64,000 bases of DNA. Origin: Paraburkholderia sp. CNPSo 3274. Its GTDB lineage: Bacteria; Pseudomonadota; Gammaproteobacteria; Burkholderiales; Burkholderiaceae. Under the pieces are notes generated by a model. The model was given only the letters and a program-made list of their open reading frames with translations, had not been told where the DNA came from and did not search any database. The position numbers and the translations under genes were made by a program. The stretch lies in the NCBI RefSeq assembly GCF_024206475.1, contig NZ_JAMBPR010000023.1, positions 1-64,000 of the forward strand, read 5' to 3'. Positions 1-7,977 of this stretch are shown in pieces. Each line of letters opens with the position of its first letter. The first letter of the stretch is position 1.

Positions 1-113
1 CACCCGAAGTGCTTGGCAAAGTTGCTCACCTGCTGGAGATACACGCGTTGCGTGTTGGCCGCGAGGTTGCGCACGCGCATATCCTCGATCATGCGTCGAC
101 GTAGGGGTGTCAT
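1..113 (-). CDS. Tyrosine recombinase/integrase, N-terminal fragment (cut by window edge)
   Basis: Only the first 37 codons are in the window; the gene runs off the left edge. They begin MTPLRRRMIEDMRVRNLAAN and continue with TQRVYLQQVSNFAKHF, which is the SAM-like core-binding domain that opens phage-type tyrosine recombinases, in particular the integrase-like proteins that travel with IS91-type elements. A GGAG ribosome site sits about 9 bases before the ATG, so the start is credible. The catalytic Arg-His-Arg-Tyr residues are outside the window, so activity cannot be judged. The gene implies a mobile element or its remnant just left of position 1. The family call is an inference from a short segment. 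Confidence 0.6.
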   Translation of the reverse strand, partial: MTPLRRRMIEDMRVRNLAANTQRVYLQQVSNFAKHFG

Positions 114-245
114 GGTGGACTCCGCTCTGAATGGTCACGGCAGCAAATTGCACTGCCATCGTCGCACTCGAGCAGAGGGGCCCTGCAGATGATCCCGGAG
201 CCGATGTCGCTGGCCAACCACCACCTCCCGCTTCAGCGGGTTAGT

Positions 246-1274
246 TCAAGGCAGCTTATGCAGCACGAATCGCATCGCATTCAGCCGTGCGCGTTTCTTG
301 CAATCGGAGCGAACGACCGTCCACGGCGCATCGGCAGTGTCCGTTTGCGAGAACATCGCCTCTTTCGCCTGCGTGTACGCCTCCCACTTGTCGAGCGAAG
401 CGAGATCGACAGGACTCAGCTTCCATTGCTTGAGCGGATGCACCTTGCGTTCCTTGAAGCGCCGCCGCTGCTCGGCACGGCTTACCGAAAACCAGAACTT
501 GATCAGGTGGATGCCGCTACGAATCAACTGCCGTTCGAACTCCGGCACCTGCCGCATGAAATCGGCATATTCCTCAGGCGCGCAGAAGCCCATGACATGC
601 TCGACGCCCGCGCGGTTGTACCAGGACCGATCGAACAGCACGATCTCTCCCGCCGAAGGCAAATGCTGCACGTAGCGCTGGAAATACCACTGGCCGCGCT
701 CGACTTCGGTGGGCTTTTCGAGCGCGACGACGCGCGCGCCGCGCGGGTTCAGATGCTCCATGAAGCGCTTGATCGTGCCGCCCTTGCCGGCTGCGTCGCG
801 GCCCTCGAAAAGGATCACCACGCGCTGACCGGTTTCGCGCACCCACGCCTGGAGCTTGAGCAGTTCGACCTGCAGCCGATACTTCTGCCGCTCGTAGGCG
901 CGACGCGACATCAAATTGCGATACGGATAGCTGCCTTCGCGCCAGCCAGAGGCGAGTTCCTCGTCAGGGTGGCGCGTGCGCGAGTTGCGCCAGTCGGCAG
1001 GGTTGCCTTCGAGGATCAGGCTGCGCAACTGGGCGACTTCGTCGGGTGACATGCTTTGCATCAATGCCGCGATCGACTCGAGCAACATGGCGGGCGGATT
1101 GTGCTCGGCGTGAGTGCGCGCGATGAGCTCGTGGACAGTGCCCGCGATGACCTCGCTCGCGGACTCGACGGCGCTGTCGACGGTGCGCAACTCGGCGCTG
1201 TGGGGCGTGACGAGCGGCAGTCGTGCGGCGGGGCCGGCGGTGTCGGAAGCGGAGTAGGGAATGGATTTGGGCAT
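246..1274 (-). CDS. ppk2: Polyphosphate kinase 2 family protein
   Basis: PPK2 enzymes transfer phosphate between inorganic polyphosphate and nucleotides in the cytoplasm. The P-loop GRDAAGKGG is at about residues 157-165, the Walker B-like FDRSWYNRAG about 50 residues later, and the lid arginines occur in RRRFKERKVHPLKQWKLSP. The C-terminal 230 residues match a one-domain PPK2. The first 100 residues are low-complexity and poorly conserved, longer than usual. I chose the ATG that gives 342 aa; a TTG 17 codons upstream (359 aa) is possible, and neither has a strong ribosome site. The CHAD protein 650 bases away on the other strand is also polyphosphate-linked. Whether it favours ADP, GDP or AMP cannot be decided from sequence. 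Confidence 0.92.
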   Translation of the reverse strand: MPKSIPYSASDTAGPAARLPLVTPHSAELRTVDSAVESASEVIAGTVHELIARTHAEHNPPAMLLESIAALMQSMSPDEVAQLRSLILEGNPADWRNSRTRHPDEELASGWREGSYPYRNLMSRRAYERQKYRLQVELLKLQAWVRETGQRVVILFEGRDAAGKGGTIKRFMEHLNPRGARVVALEKPTEVERGQWYFQRYVQHLPSAGEIVLFDRSWYNRAGVEHVMGFCAPEEYADFMRQVPEFERQLIRSGIHLIKFWFSVSRAEQRRRFKERKVHPLKQWKLSPVDLASLDKWEAYTQAKEAMFSQTDTADAPWTVVRSDCKKRARLNAMRFVLHKLP

Positions 1275-1465
1275 GGTGTCGGCGGATGCGGGGATGGGAG
1301 GGCGTACGGAGTGACTCGCATTCAAAGCGGATGCCTCGAAGCGCGAGCGGCAATGGAGCGCAGGGAAGTCGTCGAGGTTTGACCGGCAAGGCAGCGCCGA
1401 GGCAAAAGCAGGCGCGCCGATGGCCGGTGCCAGCCCGCTGACAGCCAGGGCTGGACGCCGCCTGT

Positions 1466-1684
1466 TCAGGCGTTTGCCGCCTTTCTCAGGATGAGGTAGA
1501 GGGAGTCTTTGAGTTGAAGCTTTTCCTTTTTCAGCTGTTCGACTTCCATGCCATGCGAAGCCACGACACCTGCCTCCATGTTCTTTATCTGCTGGTCGAG
1601 TTCGTTGTGACGATGAAAAATCCGGGCGAAATGGTCGTCCTGGATCTTGAGGCGCGAAATCAAATCTCTGTACTCAGGGAACAC
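1466..1684 (-). CDS. YdcH family protein (DUF465)
   Basis: A 72-residue, highly charged protein with the pattern of the DUF465/YdcH family: FPEYRDLISRLK near the start, HNELDQQI in the middle and LKKEKLQLKDSLYLILR near the end. The predicted structure is a helical hairpin or coiled coil with no signal peptide or membrane segment. Family members are widespread and have no settled function. The gene stands alone between ppk2 and the CHAD gene. Full length for the family, no abnormality. Confidence 0.8.
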   Translation of the reverse strand: MFPEYRDLISRLKIQDDHFARIFHRHNELDQQIKNMEAGVVASHGMEVEQLKKEKLQLKDSLYLILRKAANA

Positions 1685-1923
1685 TCAACACTCCTTACAG
1701 ATAGGCAAAATGGGAGAAATTGAAACGTAATTATTTTTCCACCCTCTCGCCGTGGCAGTCTTGACCATCATCAGACTCCCGTTACTCGAAGGGTCAGGGA
1801 CGTTACCTGGGGCGCCGAGGCGCGCTCGCGTGTACCATCGATCGCGTCGTCGCAGTTCCTGGCTCTCCATCCGCCTGCACCGTTCTAAGCCGTCGCGCCC
1901 ACCCACAGAACCCTGGAGCGTTC

Positions 1924-3582
1924 ATGGATCGCGTTCTGGAAATCGTGCTGGATGTCGTGATCCCGGCAGCGCCGGATAGAAAAAGCGCAAAAGCAGCCGC
2001 CACCACGGGAGCGGTGTCCAGGGCGCACGCCAGCCCGAAACCTTCGGAGCGGGCCGCCAGCCTGTGCGCGGCTTTGCCGCCGCTCGTGGCGTTGCCCGAT
2101 GTGCGCGAGTGCGTGACGACGGTCGCCTTCGACCGCGGCGGTGTCCTTGGCGGGCTTGGCTGGCGCGTGGCGGTCGAATCGCGCGGCGACACGCAGCGCG
2201 TCGTCGTGGCGAGCCGGCGCGTTCATACGCCGGGGGTCACCGTGGTCGCGCCGATCTTCGAGGCGGCGCTCGATGCGAACGGCATCGCGCATGCGCTCTT
2301 CGACGCCGCGCCCGAGCCATTTCGCGAGGCGCTGGGCAGCGCGGACGATCTGTCTGCGTCTGCCACACTTGTGGCGTTGCGCAGCCGCTGGAAGTGGCCG
2401 CGCGACGGTGTCGAGGTGCTGCTCACGTTCGACGAAGACTTGCAAGAGCGGTCGGCGCCGCCGCAAGCACCGACGGCTCAGGACACTCACGGCGCGGATG
2501 CGGCGCCCCCGCCCGACTTGCCCGACCTGCACGAGTTACGCGTGAGCGCACCCTGGCCCGAAGGCGGGGACGAGCGGCCTATTGTCGATGCGCTTTTTGC
2601 CTGTGCCGGCGACCTGATCGGGGCGCTTCCCGCATTCGTGCGCCTGACCGACGCGCTCGAACGCGCCACCGCCGGCAGCGTGACCGGCGACGCCGAAGCG
2701 ATCAAGGCCGAAGCCGTGGATCTCGCCGGCGCGGACACGGCCGAAGCCGCGCTCGTGGCGATCGGGCGCAACATCAGCGCGCAGTGGTTCGGCAATGACG
2801 CGGGCGTGCGCGATAGCACGAACGGCGAGTTCATCCATCAGATGCGCGTGTCGCAGCGGCGGCTGCGCACGGCGATGCGCATCTTCTCGCACTGGTGCGA
2901 CGAGAGCTGGGAGACGCTCATCGAGCCGGAGCTCAAGTGGCTCGGCGGTCTGCTCGGCGACGCGCGCGACCGCGATGTATTCGTCGAATCGACGCTGCCG
3001 GCGCTCGCCTCCGCCGACGTCGAGTTGGGGCGCTGGGACGCGATTCGCGACGCGGCAAACGCGCAGCGGCTCGCCGCGCGCGCGCGGCTGCGGGAGGCGC
3101 TGGCTTCGCAGCGCTACGCGCTGGCGGCGCTGGCGTGGCTCCAGTGGCTCGACTTACTCGCGCGGCGTGCGCACGACGCTGGCAACGCCGGGCTTTCGCT
3201 GCACCGCCACGCGAAGAAGCGCGTGCGCCGCTACTACGAGCGGCTCGTGAGCACGGAAAAGCTCACGGCGATCGACGAGGCGAGCCGTCATCGCGCGCGC
3301 ATCAATGCGAAGTACTTGCGATACACGATCGAATTCTTCGCCACGCTCACGTCGCGCCGCACGCGCGTGGAGGTGGCGCGCACGCTCGCGCGGCTGCAGA
3401 GCGTGCTCGGCGACGGCAACGATGCCGCAGTGGCCCTGCGCTATCTCGAACTCATGGATGCCGAGCCGTATCAGCTTGGGTTCGCGCGCGGCTGGTGTGA
3501 GGCCGTCAAGCGCTATACCGCGAAGGAGGGCGAACGCCTGTTGCGCGAACTGGGCGAACCGAAAGTGTCGCGCGGCGCCTGA
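1924..3582 (+). CDS. CYTH-like/CHAD domain protein
   Basis: A 552-residue cytoplasmic protein. Residues from about 290 to 540 form a CHAD domain: the signature EFIHQMRVSQRRLRTA at about residue 302 carries the conserved His and Arg, and a second basic helix set follows (HRARINAKYLRYTIEFF). CHAD domains are known to bind inorganic polyphosphate. The first 230 residues sit where a CYTH (triphosphate tunnel) domain is usual, but the ExExK motif is degraded (LEIVLDV), so catalytic triphosphatase activity is doubtful. A GGAG ribosome site precedes the ATG. The PPK2 gene nearby on the opposite strand supports a polyphosphate role, which remains an inference. Confidence 0.85.
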   Translation: MDRVLEIVLDVVIPAAPDRKSAKAAATTGAVSRAHASPKPSERAASLCAALPPLVALPDVRECVTTVAFDRGGVLGGLGWRVAVESRGDTQRVVVASRRVHTPGVTVVAPIFEAALDANGIAHALFDAAPEPFREALGSADDLSASATLVALRSRWKWPRDGVEVLLTFDEDLQERSAPPQAPTAQDTHGADAAPPPDLPDLHELRVSAPWPEGGDERPIVDALFACAGDLIGALPAFVRLTDALERATAGSVTGDAEAIKAEAVDLAGADTAEAALVAIGRNISAQWFGNDAGVRDSTNGEFIHQMRVSQRRLRTAMRIFSHWCDESWETLIEPELKWLGGLLGDARDRDVFVESTLPALASADVELGRWDAIRDAANAQRLAARARLREALASQRYALAALAWLQWLDLLARRAHDAGNAGLSLHRHAKKRVRRYYERLVSTEKLTAIDEASRHRARINAKYLRYTIEFFATLTSRRTRVEVARTLARLQSVLGDGNDAAVALRYLELMDAEPYQLGFARGWCEAVKRYTAKEGERLLRELGEPKVSRGA

Positions 3583-3592
3583 CACGCGTCTC

Positions 3593-3598
3593 TATAAT
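3593..3598 (+). promoter_or_regulatory. Candidate -10 element for modE
   Basis: A perfect TATAAT lies 67 bases before the modE start, in the short gap after the CHAD stop codon. No convincing TTGACA-like partner sits 16-18 bases upstream, so this is only a candidate promoter. It suggests modE can be transcribed separately from the CHAD gene. Confidence 0.35.
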
Positions 3599-3664
3599 CG
3601 CTTGCGGATTGGCGAACCGCGCCGAACCATCGCTCGTTTCGTCTTGTTTTGGCTTGTTTTGCGC

Positions 3665-4591
3665 ATGATGAATCCTACTGACCCGAACTCCCCACCCACC
3701 GGAGCTGGCCACGCCGACGCCGGTCCCACTGCCCCATCCACCCCCTCCGGAGCGCCCGAACTGGGCTTGGGCGGCTCGGTCTGGTTTCAGTCCGGCCAGC
3801 AGATGCTGGGTGGCGCGGCGCGCGTTGCGCTGCTGGAAGCCATCCATGCAACCGGTTCGATCACTGGCGCCGCGAAAGCAGTCGGCATGAGCTACAAGGG
3901 CGCCTGGGACGCCGTCGACGTCATGAACAATCTCGCGGGCGAGGCGCTCGTGGTGCGCGCGACGGGCGGCAAGGGCGGCGGCGGGACGACGCTCACGCCG
4001 CGGGCGCTGCGGCTCGTCGAGACGTTTCGCGCCATCGAGCAGGAGCACCGGCGCTTTCTCGAGCGTGCGGCGCACGCGCTCGGGGCCGTTTCGAGCGAAG
4101 GTGACGACGCACACGCTGGCGGCTTCGCGCGCGACCTGGCCGTGCTCGGCCGCTTCGCCATGCGCACGAGCGCGCGAAATCAACTCTTTGGCACCGTCTC
4201 GGGGATCGTGCGGGGCGCGGTGAATGACGAGGTGTCGATCGCGCTGCCCGGCGGCGAAGCGCTGGTGGCCACGATCACGCACGAGAGCGCCGAAGCGCTC
4301 GGGCTTTCCGCGGGCGCGCCCGTGGTGGCGCTCGTGAAGGCGACTTCGGTCGTGCTGGTCGCGAGCGCGGCGGATGCAGCGCGGCTTTCGGCGCGCAACC
4401 GGCTGAGCGGGGCGATTGAGGTCGTACGGCGTGGGGCAGTGAACGCCGAAGTGACGCTCGCCCTGCCGGGCGGCACCGTGATCGCTGCGATCGTGACCGA
4501 CGCGAGCGTGGACGCGCTGGGATTCGCCGCAGGGCAAGCGGCGACGGCCGTGTTCAAGGCTTCGAGCGTGCTGCTAGGCGTGGCCGGCTGA
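3665..4591 (+). CDS. modE: Molybdate-responsive regulator ModE (HTH + two TOBE/Mop domains)
   Basis: 308 residues. After a Pro/Gly-rich leader of about 35 residues comes a LysR-like winged helix (LLEAIHATGSITGAAKAVGM, with SYKGAWDAVDVMN as recognition region) and then a GGKGGGGTTLT wing. Two Mop/TOBE repeats follow, each starting SARNQLFGTVSGI or SARNRLSGAIEVV, giving the di-Mop molybdate sensor. ModE binds molybdate and represses molybdate uptake genes or activates molybdoenzyme genes. No modABC transport genes are in the window, so its targets lie elsewhere. The ATG is followed directly by a second ATG; either could be used. An open frame continues upstream but is inside the CHAD gene and unlikely to be coding. 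Confidence 0.9.
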   Translation: MMNPTDPNSPPTGAGHADAGPTAPSTPSGAPELGLGGSVWFQSGQQMLGGAARVALLEAIHATGSITGAAKAVGMSYKGAWDAVDVMNNLAGEALVVRATGGKGGGGTTLTPRALRLVETFRAIEQEHRRFLERAAHALGAVSSEGDDAHAGGFARDLAVLGRFAMRTSARNQLFGTVSGIVRGAVNDEVSIALPGGEALVATITHESAEALGLSAGAPVVALVKATSVVLVASAADAARLSARNRLSGAIEVVRRGAVNAEVTLALPGGTVIAAIVTDASVDALGFAAGQAATAVFKASSVLLGVAG

Positions 4592-4628
4592 GCGGCGGAC
4601 GACCGGGGGGACCGCCAGTCAGGAGGGT

Positions 4629-5330
4629 TCAGGCGTGGCGCTGCGCGGGCGGCGCGAGGCCGTTGCGGGTTTGCGAGACAGGCGCGACCGGCGCGCGGTT
4701 GGCGCGGTTGGCTTTCCATTTGGCGCGCACGTAGGGCCGGTCGTGACCCGAAACGGTGAGCGCGATGTTCGTGACCCAGCGATGCGTGGGCACATGCACG
4801 TTGTGCAATGCGACAGTCAGTGCCACGAGGCTCAGCGCGACGACCGCCGCTGAAATTCGCTGGGCCTGCGCCTGCCACCAGTAGCGCGTGAACACGAGCG
4901 CGGTGAGCGCCCCGACCACACAGCCCGTGACGGCCTCGGAAGGCGAGTGAGCGTCGAGCACCACGCGCGAGAGCGCGACCGCGAGCCCGACCGCGAGCCC
5001 GATGGTCACGCCTGCGGCGCGCGCGAAGGACGGCGCGCCTTGCAGCATCAGGAAAAACGCGACGGGATAGACGGCCGTGGACAGCATGGCGTGGCCGCTG
5101 ATACCCGTGAAATCCAGTTCCCTTACACCCACGCCCCAGCCGAGAAACGCGATCTTGGTGAGCGTCACAAGGCCAATTGCCAGGCCGAGCACAAACACCC
5201 AGCTCGTCGCCATGCGCCACGAGTAGCCGACCATGAGCCACAGCGCGATCGCCAACGCGAGCGGCAGGGTGAGGCCTGCGCCGCCGAGGTTGGTAATCGA
5301 GTACCAAAGGTGAATGGGCAAATCTGGCAT
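4629..5330 (-). CDS. PAP2 family phosphatase, membrane protein
   Basis: A 233-residue integral membrane protein with about five or six hydrophobic segments. The type 2 phosphatidic acid phosphatase motifs are visible: SGH in GISGHAMLST (about residue 78) and SRx5H in SRVVLDAHSPSE (about residue 118). The first motif, KxxxxxxRP, is poorly kept. Such enzymes dephosphorylate lipid phosphates or undecaprenyl diphosphate at the membrane; the substrate here is not predictable. The C-terminal 30 residues are basic and cytosolic-looking. I chose the ATG at MPDLPIHLWY; an upstream TTG adds 17 unlikely residues. Convergent with modE. Confidence 0.8.
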   Translation of the reverse strand: MPDLPIHLWYSITNLGGAGLTLPLALAIALWLMVGYSWRMATSWVFVLGLAIGLVTLTKIAFLGWGVGVRELDFTGISGHAMLSTAVYPVAFFLMLQGAPSFARAAGVTIGLAVGLAVALSRVVLDAHSPSEAVTGCVVGALTALVFTRYWWQAQAQRISAAVVALSLVALTVALHNVHVPTHRWVTNIALTVSGHDRPYVRAKWKANRANRAPVAPVSQTRNGLAPPAQRHA

Positions 5331-5548
5331 GAGTCCGCGCTGCCGGCTGTCTGAAGAGGTTCCTGGGCTTGCAGGTGTCAAACCGCTACGTCATAGCGAC
5401 TTAACGCGCGAGCCGCCTGGCTGGCCGACACGCACATGGAACAAGCATCCAGTATAGCTGCCTCGCATAGACGAAGGCGTGCCTCGTCGAACGCACACAA
5501 GGACGGAATGGAACGGATCCGATCTGCAGCGTCGTTCAAATGGTGTTA

Positions 5549-5563
5549 TTGTGCGTTGCACAA
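5549..5563. promoter_or_regulatory. Palindrome TTGTGC-GTT-GCACAA upstream of PHB depolymerase
   Basis: A perfect 6-bp inverted repeat with a 3-base centre, 55 bases before the depolymerase start. TGC-rich palindromes of this type are the expected form of a PhaR operator, the repressor that links PHB granules to phasin and depolymerase genes. PhaR binding is inferred, not shown. A closely similar sequence occurs at 37334-37350. Confidence 0.4.
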
Positions 5564-5617
5564 CGACGGATCGCGGCAAAACGCCACGATGTGTCAGACC
5601 CTTTTACGAGGCCATAG

Positions 5618-6799
5618 ATGACGAAAGATCTGACGAAGCTATGGGCAGGTGGCATGCGACGTCTGCTCGCCATCCAGACCCGGGCTACCCGCAATGCCCT
5701 GAAGGGCGCGGGGATCGATACACCCAAGCCGCAGGCAATCTGGCGCGCCGCTCAGGCTGCGGCCGAGCAGGCGGCGAGGCACGCCACGCCGGCGCAGGCG
5801 CGCAGCGGTGCGCCGGTGCGCGAGTCGCGCGTCGGTCCGCGCGCCGCCGCCTGGGCCGCGGGCGAATGGTGCCGCGCGGAGCACCTTGTACCCGCGAACG
5901 CCCAGCATGCCGGGCGCTCGCTTCCTTACGGGCTTTATCTGCCGCCGGGGCGCAAGACGGCGGGCATGCCGCTCGTCGTGATGCTGCACGGCTGCAAGCA
6001 GTCGATGGACTCCTTCGCCGAAGGCACCCGCATGAATCTGCTCGCCGACCGCCATGGTTTCGCGGTGGTATATCCCGAGCAGTCGGAACGCGCGCACCCG
6101 CACCAATGCTGGCATTGGTACGACTCGCGCGACGCGGCGGGCGGCGGCGAAGCGGCATCCGTTGTTTCGCTGGTCGATGCGCTCGTCGAGGAGCACGGCT
6201 TCGATCGCTCGCGCGTCTATCTGGCGGGTTTGTCGGCGGGAGCGGGGCTCGCGATGTTGCTCGCGGTGCGCTCGCCCAGCCGTTTCGCAGCCATCGCGCT
6301 GCATTCCGGCCCCGCTTTCGGTGAAGCACGCTCTGGCGTTTCGGCGCTCGATGTGATGCGGCGCGGCGTGCACCACGATCCCGTGGCGCTCGTCGATACC
6401 CAATTGGGCGCGCGCATCCATCCGGGCATGCCGGCGCTCGTCGTGCAGGGCGACGCGGACGCCGTCGTCGCGCCCGTCAACGCGGAACAGCTCGCGGTGC
6501 AACTGCTGCGCTTGAACGGTCTTGCGGACGCGCGCGGCGTGCGTCAGGGCGTCGTCTCGCGCGAGACCTTCAAGGACGGCTATCGTGAGCAGGATTACGA
6601 GCTCGACGGCGCGAGCGTCGTGCGGCTGTGCCGCGTGGCGGACCTCGACCACGCCTGGAGCGGCGGCGACGACACCGTGCCGTTCCATTCCTCGACGGGA
6701 CCGGACGCGAGCACACTGATCTGGGACTTTTTCGAGGCTCATCGCCGCGAGGCCTTCGACGAAGCCTACGACGACGAACTGACGCAGGGCGTCGGGTAA
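5618..6799 (+). CDS. PHB depolymerase family esterase (alpha/beta hydrolase)
   Basis: 393 residues of the poly(3-hydroxybutyrate) depolymerase/LpqC esterase family. The oxyanion region is MLHGCKQSMDSF (about residue 123), the lipase box with the nucleophile is GLSAGAG (about residue 203), the acidic residue lies in QGDADAVV and the His in DLDHAWSGG. It hydrolyses short-chain polyester or related esters. There is no clear secretion signal; the N-terminus (TKDLTKLWAGGMRRL) instead resembles those of proteins that bind granules in the cell. No substrate-binding C-terminal domain is present. Full length. Possible PhaR-type control through the upstream palindrome. It could also act on other esters. 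Confidence 0.85.
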   Translation: MTKDLTKLWAGGMRRLLAIQTRATRNALKGAGIDTPKPQAIWRAAQAAAEQAARHATPAQARSGAPVRESRVGPRAAAWAAGEWCRAEHLVPANAQHAGRSLPYGLYLPPGRKTAGMPLVVMLHGCKQSMDSFAEGTRMNLLADRHGFAVVYPEQSERAHPHQCWHWYDSRDAAGGGEAASVVSLVDALVEEHGFDRSRVYLAGLSAGAGLAMLLAVRSPSRFAAIALHSGPAFGEARSGVSALDVMRRGVHHDPVALVDTQLGARIHPGMPALVVQGDADAVVAPVNAEQLAVQLLRLNGLADARGVRQGVVSRETFKDGYREQDYELDGASVVRLCRVADLDHAWSGGDDTVPFHSSTGPDASTLIWDFFEAHRREAFDEAYDDELTQGVG

Positions 6800-6823
6800 A
6801 AGCGACTACGGATAATTTAGGTG

Positions 6824-6852
6824 TTTACCCTTAACAGGGTTTACCCTATAAT
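6824..6852 (+). promoter_or_regulatory. Promoter of the DUF3563 gene with TTTACCC repeats
   Basis: The -35 TTTACC (6824-6829) and -10 TATAAT (6847-6852) are separated by exactly 17 bases. TTTACCC occurs twice, once in each half (6824-6830, 6840-6846), and GGGTAAA occurs inverted at 6794-6800. The segment AGGGT-TT-ACCCT just before the -10 is itself an inverted repeat. This is the best-formed sigma-70 promoter in the window. Confidence 0.7.
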
Positions 6853-6900
6853 GGCTTCATTCGATTCGCGGGCACGTGCCCGTCAAAGAAGGGCCAAACC

Positions 6901-7080
6901 ATGTACCTGCTCAGCCGTCTTTTCCTGTTCCTCTCCGAAACCGCCGAAGCTCGCCGCCAGCAGCGCGAGGAGGCGTATCTCGCGCAGTCCGTCGACATCT
7001 ACGATCTCGAATTCCGCATGCAGAAGATGGATCGCGAGAAGGCCACGCGCCACCCGTCGTGGATGAACCACTACGGCTAA
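6901..7080 (+). CDS. DUF3563 family small protein
   Basis: A 59-residue protein. It starts MYLLSRLFLFLSETAEARRQ, continues EEAYLAQSVDIYDLEFRMQKM and ends PSWMNHYG. This is the layout of the short DUF3563 family common in Burkholderiales: an amphipathic N-terminal helix followed by a conserved LAxSxDxxDLExRM core. Function unknown; relatives are often strongly expressed. The strong promoter and an AGAAGG ribosome site 8 bases before the ATG fit high expression. A strong terminator follows at once, so it is a single-gene unit. Confidence 0.82.
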   Translation: MYLLSRLFLFLSETAEARRQQREEAYLAQSVDIYDLEFRMQKMDREKATRHPSWMNHYG

Positions 7081-7115
7081 GCAGGAATGCTGTGCCCCGC
7101 TAACGGGGCAAGATG

Positions 7116-7142
7116 AAAACGGCGCCCCGAGGCGCCGTTTTT
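7116..7142. terminator. Bidirectional intrinsic terminator
   Basis: Stem AAAACGGCGCC / GGCGCCGTTTT with loop CCGA, followed by T residues on the plus strand and flanked by A residues on the other side. It can end both the DUF3563 transcript and the convergent BPSS1780-type gene. A second small stem, GCCCCG/CGGGGC, lies just before it. Confidence 0.85.
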
Positions 7143-7173
7143 GCGTTGTGCGCGTTAAGGACTGCCGCGCCGT

Positions 7174-7977
7174 TCAGCGGCCCGAGTCCGGCATTTCGGC
7201 GGCCTGCTTTTCCTGCACGCCGTAGCAGCCGCGATAGGTCGCATAGAACGAGCAATAGAGCATCGTCGTCACGATGATGAGCGCGGGCATCAGGATCGCC
7301 ACCGTGAAGTCGCCTGCGCCGAGCGCGCGCAGAAGCGTCGACAAGCCGATCGATACGACGGTCGAGACCGCGAACCACAGCGCGCCGTACACCATGAACG
7401 CGCCCTTGTTGCGCCAGCAGCTCACGATGCTGAAGAACATAGCCTTCACGGGCGGCACGTCGTGCCACGCCGTGAGCACGGGCGCGAACCAGAACAGCAT
7501 CGACACCGGCACGTAGCAGAGCAGCGAAGCAAGCACCGCAAGCGGCACGTCGCTGTTGGCGAGCGCTTCCGCGTCGAGGTCGCCGCCGATCGTCATCAGC
7601 CGCAATAGCGCGCCGCCGTCCACGAACGCAGACGCAGCCAGCACCAGCAACATCGCCACTACGTAAATCGCCCCGAGCATCAGCAGGTGCTTCGCGACGT
7701 TGCTGCCATACGAACGGAATCCGTCGATCAGAATGGTCGGGAACACCGGTTTGCCCGCGATCGTCTCGCGGCACGCCGCCATGAAGCCGACGGCCACACC
7801 GGGCACGAACAAGAGCGGCAGCACGCCGCCGATCACGGGAATGGCGGAAATCAGCGTCATCGCCAGCAAATAGGCGAAAAACAGCGTGAGAAACGCGAGT
7901 GGATTGCGGCGGAACAGCCAGATACCCTGGCGGAACCAGACGTAGCCCGTCTTCGCGGGGACTTCAATTAGTTGCAT
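7174..7977 (-). CDS. BPSS1780 family membrane protein
   Basis: 267 residues with about six hydrophobic segments, for example LTLFFAYLLAMTLISAIPVI and LGAIYVVAMLLVLAASAFV. It opens with MQLIEVPAKTGYVWFRQGIW, the conserved start of the Burkholderia BPSS1780 family. Inner-membrane location is clear; molecular function is unknown. Its start codon overlaps the end of thrB by 10 bases, so the two are co-transcribed and probably translationally coupled. This arrangement is common in the group, but a threonine-related role is not established. Confidence 0.8.
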   Translation of the reverse strand: MQLIEVPAKTGYVWFRQGIWLFRRNPLAFLTLFFAYLLAMTLISAIPVIGGVLPLLFVPGVAVGFMAACRETIAGKPVFPTILIDGFRSYGSNVAKHLLMLGAIYVVAMLLVLAASAFVDGGALLRLMTIGGDLDAEALANSDVPLAVLASLLCYVPVSMLFWFAPVLTAWHDVPPVKAMFFSIVSCWRNKGAFMVYGALWFAVSTVVSIGLSTLLRALGAGDFTVAILMPALIIVTTMLYCSFYATYRGCYGVQEKQAAEMPDSGR

